Position numbers and translations under genes: made by a program
Shown: positions 50,040-64,000 of the stretch, piece after piece
How positions within the stretch are numbered: position 1 is the first letter of the stretch
Layout of the letters: each line of letters starts with the position of its first letter
Notes under the pieces: generated by a model
The model's database searches: none
What the model saw: the letters and a program-made list of their open reading frames with translations, nothing else
Told to the model about the DNA's origin: nothing
Assembly (NCBI GenBank): GCA_905250115.1
Contig: CAJNOI010000045.1
Coordinates: 341,841 to 405,840, forward strand
DNA length: 64,000 nt
Origin: Adineta steineri
Taxonomy: Eukaryota; Rotifera; Eurotatoria; Adinetida; Adinetidae
Reading direction: 5' to 3'

Positions 50040-50102
50040 CTTGAGGGTGTGGGTGTGGGGGGGGGTGTTTTAGTCATCTCACACCGTTATTCATACTCTT
50101 CG
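50040..50102. repeat. Telomere-like foldback element at a gene breakpoint
   Basis: CTTGAGGGTGTGGGTGTG followed by a G9 run faces TCTCACACCGTTATTCATAC and CTCTTCG. It touches the broken 5' end of the dehydrogenase gene, in the same orientation relative to that gene (C-rich strand reading into the gene) as at 8912-9034. Confidence 0.7.
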
Positions 50103-50218
50103 AATAGAATAGAATAATAAGTTATATTCATTTGTTATTTTCTAATTTATCAAAAAGTATTCGTCTTTTTTCTATATATTTTTTTTGCTACATATAAAAA
50201 TTTTTTTACATTAGATAA

Positions 50219-51974
50219 TTATGATTTAGCAAATATTTTTGCATGAGGAAAATAATGTTTAATATCATCTAAATTTACATCATTTTCATCATCAAGTACA
50301 TATAAATTTAAACGAACTAATTTGGAACAATTGATTTGTGTCGTACTTCTTGTAAAATTTTCTGTCACTCTCTGCATTGCTTCATATTCGATGGTAAGAT
50401 CGACAGTGTTGGGTAAACATGTCTTCGAATCACTTAGAAATTCTTCGATATAATCATCGTGAACTTCAAGTAGATGAAGTTCAGTTAAATGAAAGTATCT
50501 GGTTATTGAAGAATCTTGATGATTTTTCTTTTGAGGTTGTTCATTGTCTAATCTTAATATTTTCACATTTGGAAATGCTTGAGTAATTCGAAGAAAAAAT
50601 TCATGTTCGAATGGCTGATTATCAAATAATGATATTTCACGAACATATGGAAAAGATTTAAAAACAAAATTATTTGTAATTCTCTCGTATTCTTTCCTTT
50701 TATATATATGTGAAATTATCAACGTAAGAAATTATTTCATTATCTTTGAAATCTTTGAATGTATTTTGAAAATCATCGTTTGATGGTATATTACTTCCAT
50801 TATTAAGATAAATATTTAAACGAATGCTAAATGAAAATTTCTTCAATCGAGATATATGATTGAGAATATTTTTCTTCAAATCTGCACCATCAACCACTGT
50901 TTGTTTACGAGAGATTTTAAGATATAAATCCAACTCTTCTAAATTAATCATTCGTTGTAGAAGTGGTATAATTAAACTATCATATAAATCTGTATAGAAT
51001 CTATGATCCAGCGAAAAATGTTTTAAATTTGGTAATGTATCCTAGATAGTAAAGATTTTATACGAATAAATAATATTGATAAGAATAATTTACCTTATTA
51101 TCAATTATTACATGTGTAGATTTTTCGCGTACACTAAAAACGCGAAGGGTATGAAGTTGACTAAAGCGTCCATCAAGTAAATAAAGACAATCAGTCAAAT
51201 CGTTCAAAGATACATGCAATTCTACTAAAGTTGATGAAAATATATTTGGAGGTGAATTACCAAAGGATAATTGCTGTGATGTATCGAAAGAAAAGTATTT
51301 CAAGTTGCAAAATATTGTTAAGATATGTATAAGTATCAGTAAATTTATATCTGAACGTTCACACATATCTCCATATTGTTTAATGACGATAATAAGTAAA
51401 TCGTTTTGGTTTGCATCTATATGATTTAAAGGAGATTGGCCTAAAAAGAAAATATTTATGAAACCATAAGTCTGATCATTAAATCAATTTTTTTAGGAAA
51501 AAATAATTATGGATTACACGTACAGGAAATAAAATTAGCTATGTGTCGACTTTGAAAGAAGAGTATTCATTATTTAAAGGCAATTAATGTCTTACTTGTG
51601 AAAAGAGATGCAGCCGTTTTTGCATGAAGATTAAATAGGCCAAGTTGATGTAAATTAGGATAGTTCGACGTAGAAAGTATGCGTTCCATAGTTGATGATT
51701 CTAGATCAAGTCGTCGAATATGATGATGAATTTTAGGTAAAATATCTGAACAAAATCGATTTAAAACTATTTCTGATAATTGACCGACTGAATTGTGTGA
51801 AATTCCATTCATCAATTGTAAGTATCTTGTAAAAACTGGATCACATGTAATTCTATCTAATTTTCTATTAATACCTATTAGAGAATAGAGCACTCTGATA
51901 TTCCATAGTTTTTCCAAAATCATCATAAGAATTTCATCGGGTAAATCATTCAATTGAATAGTTGAATCGTTCAT
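50219..51974 (-). pseudogene. F-box protein with a frameshift in a (TA)n run
   Basis: Three exons (51974-51596, 51440-51094 and 51041-50219) are present. MNDSTIQLNDLPDEILMMIL opens an F-box (residues 6-45). Leucine-rich segments follow with the usual bdelloid F-box C-terminus (PFEHEFFLRITQAFPNVKIL, DYIEEFLSDSKTCLPNTVDL, INCSKLVRLNLYVL). Within exon 3 the frame ends after EIISYVDNFTYI near 50700 and resumes in another frame with KRKEYERITNN. The break lies in TATATATA, so one indel in a microsatellite (or a base-calling error) explains it. If expressed, it would serve as an SCF substrate adaptor. It belongs to the same family as the 15470 gene, but is not a close copy. Confidence 0.75.
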
Positions 51975-54900
51975 ATTTATTGAATGATATATCTAAACGA
52001 CTTTTTATTTATCGATGTCAATACATAAATATTGATATATTCATGTCATCTCCTGTCTGACCGATGCCGTCGATGGAAACAATGACACTATTAGAGATAA
52101 ATTTCTTAAATACCGTTGATCTGAAACAAATATTCTATACGTGAATGATATTTTTGTTTCAGATGAATATCATAAAACAAAGGAGAAAAGTTATTAACCA
52201 AAAGTAAAGCTTAAGAAATACTGAAATAAACAAAAAAAACACAATCGTAATTATGTGAAAGAACAGTGGTGGTTGTCATGTCTATTAATGAGTATTTTTC
52301 ATCAAATAGCAAAAGATAGATGTGTATGGATATCGTTTCTCTCATCGTTTTCACATACATTTACACTCACATATTTGAACTAATGAATTGATATTCAAAT
52401 CATTTATTTGTATCTTTTAATAAGCACAAAATGAACGAAACTGAGTTATATCGGTTCATGATACTTGTGTTACAAATTCTTTGCGGATAAAAACGACTTT
52501 TATTCACTTATTTTGATTTAAGATACGATGTCAGCGATTGCTATAAGTTTTAATTAAAAAAAAAAGAACATACATATTGCACTTCTCGTTAGTTTGACTA
52601 TTTATTTACTGTTAATCTTTATTTTCTTTTATTATATTTTACAAAAAAACGTTTTTATTTTTTTTTGTTTGGATACCCAGGTCGAACAATCCGACACGGG
52701 AACGGCTGGTTCCTTGATATTCCGGAGATTTCATGGAAGCAGCATTCCCATCGAACGGATCTATTGAATACTTTATTATATTCTAATTGTTTCGACCACG
52801 AATTCTCTTTTTCATCCTGAAGCTTAATCGTACAAATATGTTAAATATTATTAAAGTAATTTACTTGGAATTTTATGGTGCATACATCTTTACAAAATTC
52901 ATGAGTTACCAACATTTTCTTATTTGTTTTAACATATTCTATTTGAAAACTTTATCCCCAATAATTTTTAAATCTTTCGACTTGTTCATCTTTTAAGGAA
53001 AATCCCCGTGATACCATTGATATATGTGTAGCTAATACAATTTAATATTCTTTTGATAAAATCTTGTGTTTATATTCACGAATTAATTCAAATAATTGTT
53101 GTGTTCGATTCATTTTCAACAGACAAATGTATGAGAATTTCGATCTAAAAATTGAAATGTATAAATGGTAGTGATACAAAAGAAGGAAATGTTTGTTCTT
53201 TGGTTTTGTTTATACTATTATTAAAATTGCGCATTTCATTTTGAATTTATTATACACGTGTTATCATGTGATTTAAATACAAGTTATGCTCATCCGCGTA
53301 GAAATGCATCCTCTTCACATTTAATGGAAAAACAACTAAAAACCATGCTTTCCTTTGTTGTTCATTAGTCTTAGCACATACTCGCATCCTACTCAGTGGT
53401 AAACATAGGTCAAAACATATTTGAGCTGCCGGCACCAGTGGTTTCTCGAACTAGTCTTTAACGAATGAGTGAAGCGTCAGTAATCGTATACACAAGAATG
53501 CCAACTGTTTATGGTCGCCATACTCTGCGCTACAAACAAGATAACATTTGGATACTAATAAAAATGCATTACTTGAAAACTCGGTTTCTATCAGTCTACA
53601 TCAATTCTTCCAATCCACACACCCCTCCCTTCAATAGTTTGAGAAAATATGACGCACATTTGAATTCCTCACAACGAAATACCTCAAGAATTGTCTTTTC
53701 CAGAAAATAGGTCTTCGATGTTTTTTTGACCCTGTGTACATACAAGAATTATGATCAATTATTTAGTTAAAATTTTCGTACATTAGTTATAACTGATCGA
53801 AGTCATAGTCTTCAGTTGTTTTAAGTAAATTAATCAGTTTTAAAATTATTCACAGATTAAAATATCAACTGTAATTTCTTTTTCAAAAATCTTGTGATCA
53901 TTTATGATCAATATATTTCAAAATTTCTGTAGGCTATATTCTCAAACAGCACATATACATCACATCATATGTACATTAATGATTACAATGAACCATTCAT
54001 TGTTTGACTATTGTATTCTAATTGACAATTTAAAAAAATCACAGTATGATATAACAAATTAATACTAAATCGTATAGTTGTATTGTTCATATATAAAGAA
54101 ATTTTCATATGTTTAAATGATTGTCACGTTATACATCTTTTCTTCTCAATATTCTTCATAACTCAGTAAAATATTTGAATATTTATTTTCTCTTATTAAA
54201 TTTCTTCATATCATAACATTAAAAGTAAAGTCTTAATAAATGAATATGATGAGAAATTCTATGTAATATTTCAACTAAAAGAGTTATATCAATAATAGTT
54301 GAAAAAGTACTTGTTAACAACCTATTCAATTGCATGAGATTTAATCATAATTATAATCTTTGAAGCGAGATATATGATATATTATGCTCCGTTGAACAGG
54401 TCATACAAATTTAAATTCACATTTGCTTCATTTGTTGTTGTCGACATATTTGACTATGATTTTTTTTTGGTATTGTCAATTTCTAACTACTATGAATATT
54501 ATTAGCTATGACATTTTTTTTTATTTTTATACGGAAGTATAGGAAAATCAACGTCTAAGAACGCCCTCTCTCTCTCTCTATTTGACTTTCTCTCTCGTTC
54601 TTTCTTTCTGTTTAACCAAACATCTACAAATATTCGTTTATTTTCTTAGATTCATTTTCTCATATTTCGAAACGAATAGATTCATTTCAAAGTAATAAAT
54701 TTTTGTTTCGTAAATTGTGATTATTTATAACAAAAGACGAATACTTGTAAGTGTATAAATATATATATATCTTTGAGTTAAATGATTGTTTTTCTAAAGA
54801 AATTGTTTGTTTTATATAAAAAACAATGTTAATATGTGTTCTTTAGAATGTTTTTAATACTTAATTAATATGAATGAAAAGGAAAAGAGAATGAACGGCG

Positions 54901-55103
54901 CTAGTATACATGTTTAATACTGTTCTCCAATCAGACAAAATACGAGTTGAGACAACTAAATGACTCATCGTAATAAGAAGAAATAAATTGAACACATGTA
55001 ATAGAATCAATATAAACAGAGACGAAAAAAAAACGACCTTATATATATACTTAATCTATTCCAGATGATTATTATTTATTTCAGTTGTTTTTTGAATTAA
55101 GCT
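51975..55103. other. AT-rich intergenic, 3.1 kb, with one repeat fragment
   Basis: It holds the CCCAGGTCGA-type repeat fragment (52673-52766). A GC-richer patch lies at 53380-53470 around CGGCACCAGTGGTTTCTCG, possibly another element fragment. A CT run lies at 54566-54600. The ORFs at 53250-53435 (minus) and 53465-53710 (plus) have no features I recognise. Confidence 0.45.
52673..52766. repeat. Fragment of the CCCAGGTCGA-type foldback repeat
   Basis: About 86 bp match the left end of the element at 33700 with roughly 80% identity, including GATTTCATGGAAGCAGCA and GAACGGATC. The terminal ATACCCAGG is intact. The rest of the element is missing. Confidence 0.65.
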
Positions 55104-58699
<3,596 letters not shown>

Positions 58700-59672
58700 A
58701 GTATTTTTTTTTCTTCTTCTTCTTCTTTACTTGTTCTATAAAATTATTCGCTTCTACATTTTCCTAATTGTTTTTTTTCTTTTTCTATCCATCAGTTTTG
58801 TTGTTTTGAGATCATAGATACATATTTCTTCAGTCATTATTACTATTATCATTATTATTATTATCAGTGCTCGCATTCATTTATCATTGTTGTTGTACTT
58901 CTGGTTAATGAATAACGATTGACTTCTGTACGTGCGTGTGTCTTTCTCATTCCTTTTCTGTTTATGTTTATTCTATATCTATTCTCATCAAACTATTGTT
59001 CTCTTTTTTTCTTTTTTTTTTCGTCTTTATTCTTTTTGCAATAATCACAACGGTCGATGAATATATGGTTAAAACAAACAAGAGAGTTTTCTTGATATAA
59101 TAACGATTGTCTTAGAGGCCTATGAAATTTATATACTTTCAACTGAAAAAAATTTTGTTTTTAACTATATCTTGAAATGTCAGATACAAAGTTCATGGTT
59201 GTGTCCTGTTCAAACTTAGAAAATAAGCGAAAATTTAAATCAATCTACTTATACAAAGTCTTTGTTTCTTTCGCAAGTTCTTCTTTAATGCAAACAATTC
59301 AGTTATTTTTTTCTTATGCCCGAGGCTGTGGGTTTCGATAACGACAAAACAATCAAAGCCACACCCTTATATTTTAATGTAATATTCTATGTGTTTTAAA
59401 GAAATTTCTTTTTCTGGAATTCTATGCATGCTTCAGTGAATTATCTTTGCTGCTATGATGGCTAATGTGCGCTCTCTATCAAACTCGAAAAGTTTTTTTA
59501 ATCGTTGTAGAGGATTGCATTTCAATTGCTTTATAAAAAGCTAAGATAAACTGCGATAAAACTCATATAAGATAACGCAACACTTTACTATTCTTTTCGT
59601 TTTATTTGTTACAGTAAAGTTCTGCTTTCTTGTAGGAAGTTAATAAAAAAAAAGTGAATTAAAGCTGTGCGA
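58700..59672. other. Intergenic between MSK and the RING gene
   Basis: Poly-pyrimidine runs (TTC)n near 58712 and (ATT)n near 58848 lie in the probable 3' UTR. A foldback-like element lies at 59321-59368. I see no gene. Confidence 0.5.
59321..59368. repeat. Possible telomere-like foldback element
   Basis: GAGGCTGTGGGTTTCGATAA faces CAAAGCCACACCCTTA across about 18 nt. TGTGGG pairs partly with CCACA, and the edges GAGGC and CACCCTT are drifted. It is a weak member. Confidence 0.4.
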
Positions 59673-61401
59673 ATGAAGGTATCTTGCTCATTACTATTAG
59701 AACGCATTCATAAACAACGTTCAAAAGATGCTCGAATGGAGGCACAGAGTTACATTCTCATGGAATGGTGTTTTATATTGTTTTATTTTCTCATTTTGAT
59801 GTTATTTCAATGTCCTAATCGAGTTTACAATGCATGGAAAGGTCCATTTCCAATGAATGTGGAACAGTTTCGAAATTATTTAGATATTAATTATAATCTA
59901 TTTGGTCATAAATCAAATTTTTCATTTCAGTGGCTTTCCTTTCAACCTGAATATATTCAAATTGAATTTGGTGATAACTTCATTGATTCTCATTCGGATA
60001 ATTCATTTCAAGTTACTTATTATCAAATCGGATATGGCCGAGTAACATATACATATCGTCGTGTCATAGAATCAACAATTTTTACACAGTATAGAAGTCT
60101 CTATTTAAAAGTTGGTTCATACGAACGATCGAAATATGATGTATATCATTCATATCAATTTCAGTCGTTAAATACCAACACATTACAATGTATTGTCAAA
60201 CAATTGGGAATTTTGCCTGAAGAATTTTCTACTTGGTACGAAAAATCGATATTTATTATAAAGATTGAAGATCTTTATCATCAAAACCCACCAAAATTTA
60301 CTTCCATTCTAATGTTAAAATGTGGTGTTATTGTTGGCTATTTTTATAAACCGAGAAATATGGATTATTTTCCAAGTTATGGAACTGGTCATATTTTTAC
60401 CGATATTGTTCGATTATTTGATAGTTCATATCTTCATCCTCCTTATTTTTCATATCTATTTGTTGGTTTTTTTATTTGTTTCCTCTTGGGAAGTTTATTT
60501 CATGTCATACATTTCTTCGTGATTATTCGCAATCGATCATCACCAGAGCAAAATCTACTAGTAATGGAACAACTAAGAAAATCAGACATAATTTCTGTAG
60601 AGGATTTAGATAATCTTCTGATGAATACAAGCTATCTAAATCAGCATCATGATTGTTTATTTATACTTCGTGATAAATATTTTGTGATGTTTCTGATCGA
60701 TTTCAATGAAAATTCACCGAAAATTCTCAAACAATTTTATGAAGATGTTCCATTTTTAATCATTCCTCTTGCTACAATCACAAAAGTAAAACTTGATTGC
60801 ATCGTAGTTGATTCTAAATATATTTATTTTCCTTCGTTCATCGATAAGTATTACTCGACAGCAGCGGATTGGTTGCATAAACGTTCAATATTGCTGAGTG
60901 ATGAATATCGATTTAGGTATGTTCGAAAAAAAACTGATGAAAAGTTTTATTCGGGTTTTTTTTTCTATTAGCTGCGAATGGAATCAAGTTTCCGAACAAG
61001 AGCACGAACGACAACATCATTTAAGATTTCTAATTAATGAAGAAATTCAATATCAACAACATACGTATCGGCATGATATTAATAGAATTTTGGAACGAAT
61101 TACATCAGCACCACCTGAATTTATCGCAAAATTTCGTTTGATGGATCCACACATAGCTAGGAATGACACGCTTTTAAATACTTGTTCTATATGTCTCGAA
61201 AATTTTCAATCTAATCGACGATTTGGTATATGGCCATGTCCAGGTAGACATAAATTTCATTTCGATTGTATGTTAAGTGTCTTAAGAGCTGGAAATAAAT
61301 GCCCACTATGTCGACATCCCGTTGAACCAGCAAATTTACCTGGAATACAAACTACTTTTTCACTTCTTGCTCAACGAACAATAACTACAATGTTCACTTG
61401 A
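59673..61401 (+). CDS. Two-pass membrane RING-H2 protein, probable E3 ubiquitin ligase
   Basis: Two exons (59673-60916 and 60972-61401) encode about 555 residues. I choose the ATG at 59673 (MKVSCSLLLERIHKQ); the frame is open from a GTG six bases earlier. A hydrophobic segment (WCFILFYFLILMLFQ, about residues 32-46) and another at about 260-290 (YLFVGFFICFLLGSLFHVIHFFVII) bracket a luminal or extracellular domain of about 215 residues. The cytoplasmic part has a coiled region (SEQEHERQHHLRF) and a C-terminal RING-H2: CSIC-LENF, then CPGRHKFHFDC and CPLC. All eight zinc ligands are present. Such proteins recruit E2 enzymes at endomembranes or the cell surface. The luminal domain matches nothing I know, so the substrate is unknown. 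Confidence 0.8.
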
Positions 61402-61579
61402 AAAAGACTTGACGAGTAAATGCAAAGCGTTTCATCTTCCCTTTCATTAAAATATCAGAATATGAATCATATTTTTTATTCATGATAATTAGACTATCAA
61501 ATGTTGCAGTACTTGGATCTTGATATATATTAATTGATATTTCAGGTTAGTATCGACTAGACTGACACAATCGTGTCAA

Positions 61580-61624
61580 CTTGAGGGTGTGGGTGTGATG
61601 GGTAATGTGCTCATACCCACACCC
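61580..61624. repeat. Telomere-like foldback element (best stem)
   Basis: CTTGAGGGTGTGGGTGTGA, a 12-nt loop and TCATACCCACACCC form a 14-bp stem with one mismatch. The right-hand CTCAAG edge is missing here. Confidence 0.75.
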
Positions 61625-62063
61625 AGTATACATATACGGTCAATGTAGAAAATTGTTCTTGAGTCGTATTAGAGTTATACGATTTCATATATCTGCTCAA
61701 TTTAACTAGATAATAAACACGTCTTTTTTATTTTGTCTTTTTTTTCATAAAATGCTATTTGCAATATTTATGCCAAACGAAAAAAATATCTTCAAGTAAT
61801 TCTAATGAATATTTAATTCGAAAGAAATGTTTCTTATTTATCTCATCAAATTACGAGATAAGTTGGAATGAATGATTTTAGTGATTGATTGAATAGTCTT
61901 TATAGAACAAAACAAAAAAAATGAGACAATATTGATTGAATATGTATTACTTCATCAATCTTTTGCTGAACCGTGTTGAGTTTATGGATATCAAGATAGT
62001 TCATTGTAATAGTAAGAAACTGATACTATAAAGAAATGGTATCACAATGTATACGGTCAGTAA

Positions 62064-62125
62064 AGGAAAGGATATGGGTGTAGTTATATCTTTGATTCAT
62101 CCACACCCACACCCACACCCTCAAG
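62064..62125. repeat. Telomere-like foldback element
   Basis: AGGATATGGGTGTAG faces ATCCACACCCACACCCACAC and CCTCAAG. The right edge is the exact mirror of the left edge of the 61580 element. Confidence 0.75.
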
Positions 62126-62217
62126 ATAGTACTTATTAAAGTCAGTTATTTTGATTATACAAAAACCATTTTACTCTTTTTTTGCTTTTAGAAGAAAAAT
62201 TAAAGACGACAAAATTT

Positions 62218-62290
62218 CTTTGAGAGTAGATGTGAATGTTAGTAATAGATGAACGTACATCCACTTACCTATTCATCCACAATCACTATC
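62218..62290. repeat. Telomere-like foldback element (diverged)
   Basis: CTTTGAGAGTAGATGTGAAT faces ATCCACTTACCTATTCATCC. The arms are GATGTGAA and TTCATCC-type rather than pure TGTGGG. ATCTTGAAAGTG at the right is another edge-like word. Confidence 0.5.
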
Positions 62291-62561
62291 TTGAAAGTGT
62301 TTGTAAGGCGTGAGTCTATTCTTCATTTATATCAGCATCCTACATCGTTATACACTTCTTTTTTTGTTCATTTAAGTGAGATATTTATTTGATAGTAACG
62401 AAAAGAAAAAAAGTTGAGATATTATTTATTCGAACAAATACGAATTCATTTCTCGTAATAAATCTAGTTAACATTATTTATTTAATGATTATCAAGATGA
62501 ATGACTAGAATATTTATTGTTAAATCAAGAAAATTATCATTAGAAAATAATAAAAGCTTGA

Positions 62562-62734
62562 TTAACCTTTTACGGCCGGCTACCAGAAAACAACAAGCAA
62601 AAAGTTATCTGTCTACATATTCTTTGTTGTTTAGTTATAGGGATCAATTTTTCACTGCCGACTTTTTTAAAAATGCCGTACCCCCCTACGGCAAAAATGT
62701 TGCCGTTTGGCAACATCCGGCCGGAAAGGGTTAA
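62562..62734. mobile_element. piggyBac-like MITE flanked by TTAA
   Basis: TTAA at both ends (62562-62565 and 62731-62734) encloses 165 bp. The terminal inverted repeats are CCTTTTACGGCCGGCTA and (mirrored) CCCTTTCCGGCCGGATG. TTAA duplication and CCC-type ends are the piggyBac pattern. There is a second, internal foldback around GCCGTA/TACGGC and TTGCCG/CGGCAA. It has no coding capacity. Confidence 0.75.
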
Positions 62735-62809
62735 TAAGAAGAAAAAGAGACAAATAATATTGTTTTGATTATTTTCAATTGAATTGTTTGTATTATTCAG
62801 ATATGCTTT

Positions 62810-63247
62810 TTAAGATGTAATATTCAAAACAAATGCATGCCATTCAGGATGATTGTAAATTCGATTTACTGTAATATTATTTTTTAGCCAACATTCACCG
62901 TTTGCATCATCTGCTATGTTCTTATTTCTTGCAAATCCCACACACATTAACTGTTCAAAGCATCTTTTTGCGCAATGACTTACGATACCAAATACTGGCT
63001 TTTTCTCAAGATCTTGTTCAGTGGAATTTTTAATAAAGAAATCTTCTTCATACCACAAATTCAACCAGTCCGTATTCATTACAGCAGTTGTCATGGATGG
63101 ACAATGTGCACATTCCGTTAACTCAACTGTATTGAATGCCCAAGTTTTTGAGAAATAATCTGCTATTATTGCACGACACTTGGAAGTATTACAAGATTGA
63201 AATGGTGTTAACACTGATGGAGTGACGGTAGTGCTAGTCATCAACAT
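62810..63247 (-). CDS. PAN/apple-like cysteine-rich protein, C-terminal exon
   Basis: The exon ends at a stop near 62812 and extends up to an acceptor-like TTTTAG near 63257, so the true start lies in an upstream exon. Cysteine pairs occur as CNTSKC and CAHC. A PAN/apple-like segment (VSHCAKRCFEQLMCVGFARN ... ECWLKNNITV) follows, where C...C..  C.GF .... CWLK fits the family. Apple/PAN domains bind proteins or carbohydrates outside the cell, and an N-glycosylation-type NIT is present. No membrane segment is visible in this exon. I could not fix the upstream exons; an ORF-like piece at 63378-63421 is a candidate. Confidence 0.5.
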   Translation of the reverse strand: MLMTSTTVTPSVLTPFQSCNTSKCRAIIADYFSKTWAFNTVELTECAHCPSMTTAVMNTDWLNLWYEEDFFIKNSTEQDLEKKPVFGIVSHCAKRCFEQLMCVGFARNKNIADDANGECWLKNNITVNRIYNHPEWHAFVLNITS

Positions 63248-63257
63248 ACTTGGAGCT

Positions 63258-64000
63258 AAAATATTATAAGAATTTTTATTTATTTAGTTTTGTTCTATAC
63301 AATAATACTCAGATGATTTTTCATATGTTCCATTCATTTCTAACATTGATTAGTTATCTTGTATATCTTTAAATATACTTTTTCTTACATGCAACTCCTG
63401 CACATATTTTTCTGTCGCATCAGATGTGATATGACTATCCTACTGTTAAAAAATCTCGTATTCAAATTCCATGATCTGTCAGTTAAATTTCATTAGAAAA
63501 TATTTTTAAGTAACCCAACCATTTCTTATTAAATAGATCATAACAGCAATAAAACAAATTTATGTTTTCATCAATCTATTGAATAATAAGACAATTAAAG
63601 TTAGGGATCCGCAGATTCAGTAAATCGTGCACTGCCAGCACTGCCAGTGACGCACCGTAGCACTGACACACTGACTTCAACATCTAGACTATACTTTATG
63701 CAATGAATATATTGTGATATATGCGGTAGATTAGAAATGAACATGGAAAATATTTTTATTTCTCTAATACGTGACTGTGTGATAGTTTAATCAATATTTT
63801 CTCCTTTCTTTACATCAACTTACCAATCATTTTGATGCTCATTGAATGAGCACTATAAGAAATATTTTCTGTCGTTGGATTAAGGCAACATAATAACAAA
63901 CTCTACGCTCTGATTGACATTCAGAGTAAATGCTTTGCATTTACTAAGGCATCGCGCCCCTCCCCCCTCTAAAATCGATTTTTAACATGGTACATGGAAT
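63258..64000. other. Right-edge region, no complete gene
   Basis: A CACTGCCAG/CACTGAC-rich patch lies at 63628-63672. A perfect 9-bp inverted repeat with a TTT loop (AGTAAATGC / GCATTTACT) lies at 63924-63944. CGCGCCCCTCCCCCC at 63953 resembles the GC-rich ends of the hAT-like MITEs, so an element may begin here and continue off the edge. Confidence 0.4.

Larger units (their letters stand above)
61402..62561. other. Intergenic with three telomere-like foldback elements
   Basis: This is the densest cluster of the element family (61580, 62064 and 62218). Two copies (61580 and 62064) have nearly perfect CTTGAG/CTCAAG edges at opposite ends, 550 bp apart. No coding signal is seen. Confidence 0.5.

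Noticed and set aside
53250-53710. Two ORFs (minus 61 codons, plus 81 codons)
   Set aside because: Mixed composition suggests a decayed element, but I recognise no domain and find no termini.

Overview
The window looks like nuclear DNA of a bdelloid rotifer (Adineta/Rotaria type). The evidence is an AT-rich sequence with animal genes split by many 45-80 bp GT-AG introns, tracts of the hexamer TGTGGG/CCCACA (the bdelloid telomere repeat), and gene families known to be expanded in or peculiar to bdelloids: FG-GAP/VCBS repeat proteins, F-box proteins, a cysteine-rich membrane protein family and a DYW-type PPR protein. This assignment rests on recognition, not on a database search.

Layout. 1-2.8 kb: minus-strand gene of unknown function with duplicated acidic exons, running off the left edge. 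2.8-13.4 kb: gene-poor, with nested hAT-type elements (6.1-7.2 kb), an FG-GAP pseudogene, a telomere-like tract joined to a 5'-truncated membrane-protein gene (9.0-9.6 kb), a 100-N assembly gap and an intronless rhodopsin-like GPCR. 13.4-18.7 kb: decayed DYW/PPR gene, frameshifted F-box gene, six-TM potassium channel. 18.9-31.1 kb: dense conserved block: CFAP36, filamin-repeat protein, neuronal calcium sensor, tandem-BRCT protein, NOC2L, NDUFS5-like subunit and RPL31. BRCT-NOC2L-NDUFS5 are close head-to-tail and may be one operon. 31.4-36.1 kb: secernin gene plus a broken partial copy, separated by a 5'-truncated LINE and a foldback repeat. 37.3-41.7 kb: xanthine dehydrogenase. 44.4-47.3 kb: kinesin-13. 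47.6-52.0 kb (minus): four-TM protein, 5'-truncated short-chain dehydrogenase, frameshifted F-box gene. 55.1-58.7 kb: MSK-type double kinase. 59.7-61.4 kb: membrane RING-H2 protein. 62.6-64 kb: TTAA-flanked element and a PAN/apple-like gene.

The genes do not form one pathway; most are housekeeping or signalling genes. What links the accessory parts is a dispersed family of 40-125 bp foldback elements whose arms imitate the telomere repeat (consensus edge CTTGAGGGTGTGGGTGTG, mirrored as CACACCCACACCCTCAAG). At least eight and perhaps a dozen copies are present. Two of them abut the missing 5' ends of genes. This is the best candidate for an undescribed element family here. The second is a DYW cytidine-deaminase-type RNA-editing gene remnant, a plant-like domain in an animal.
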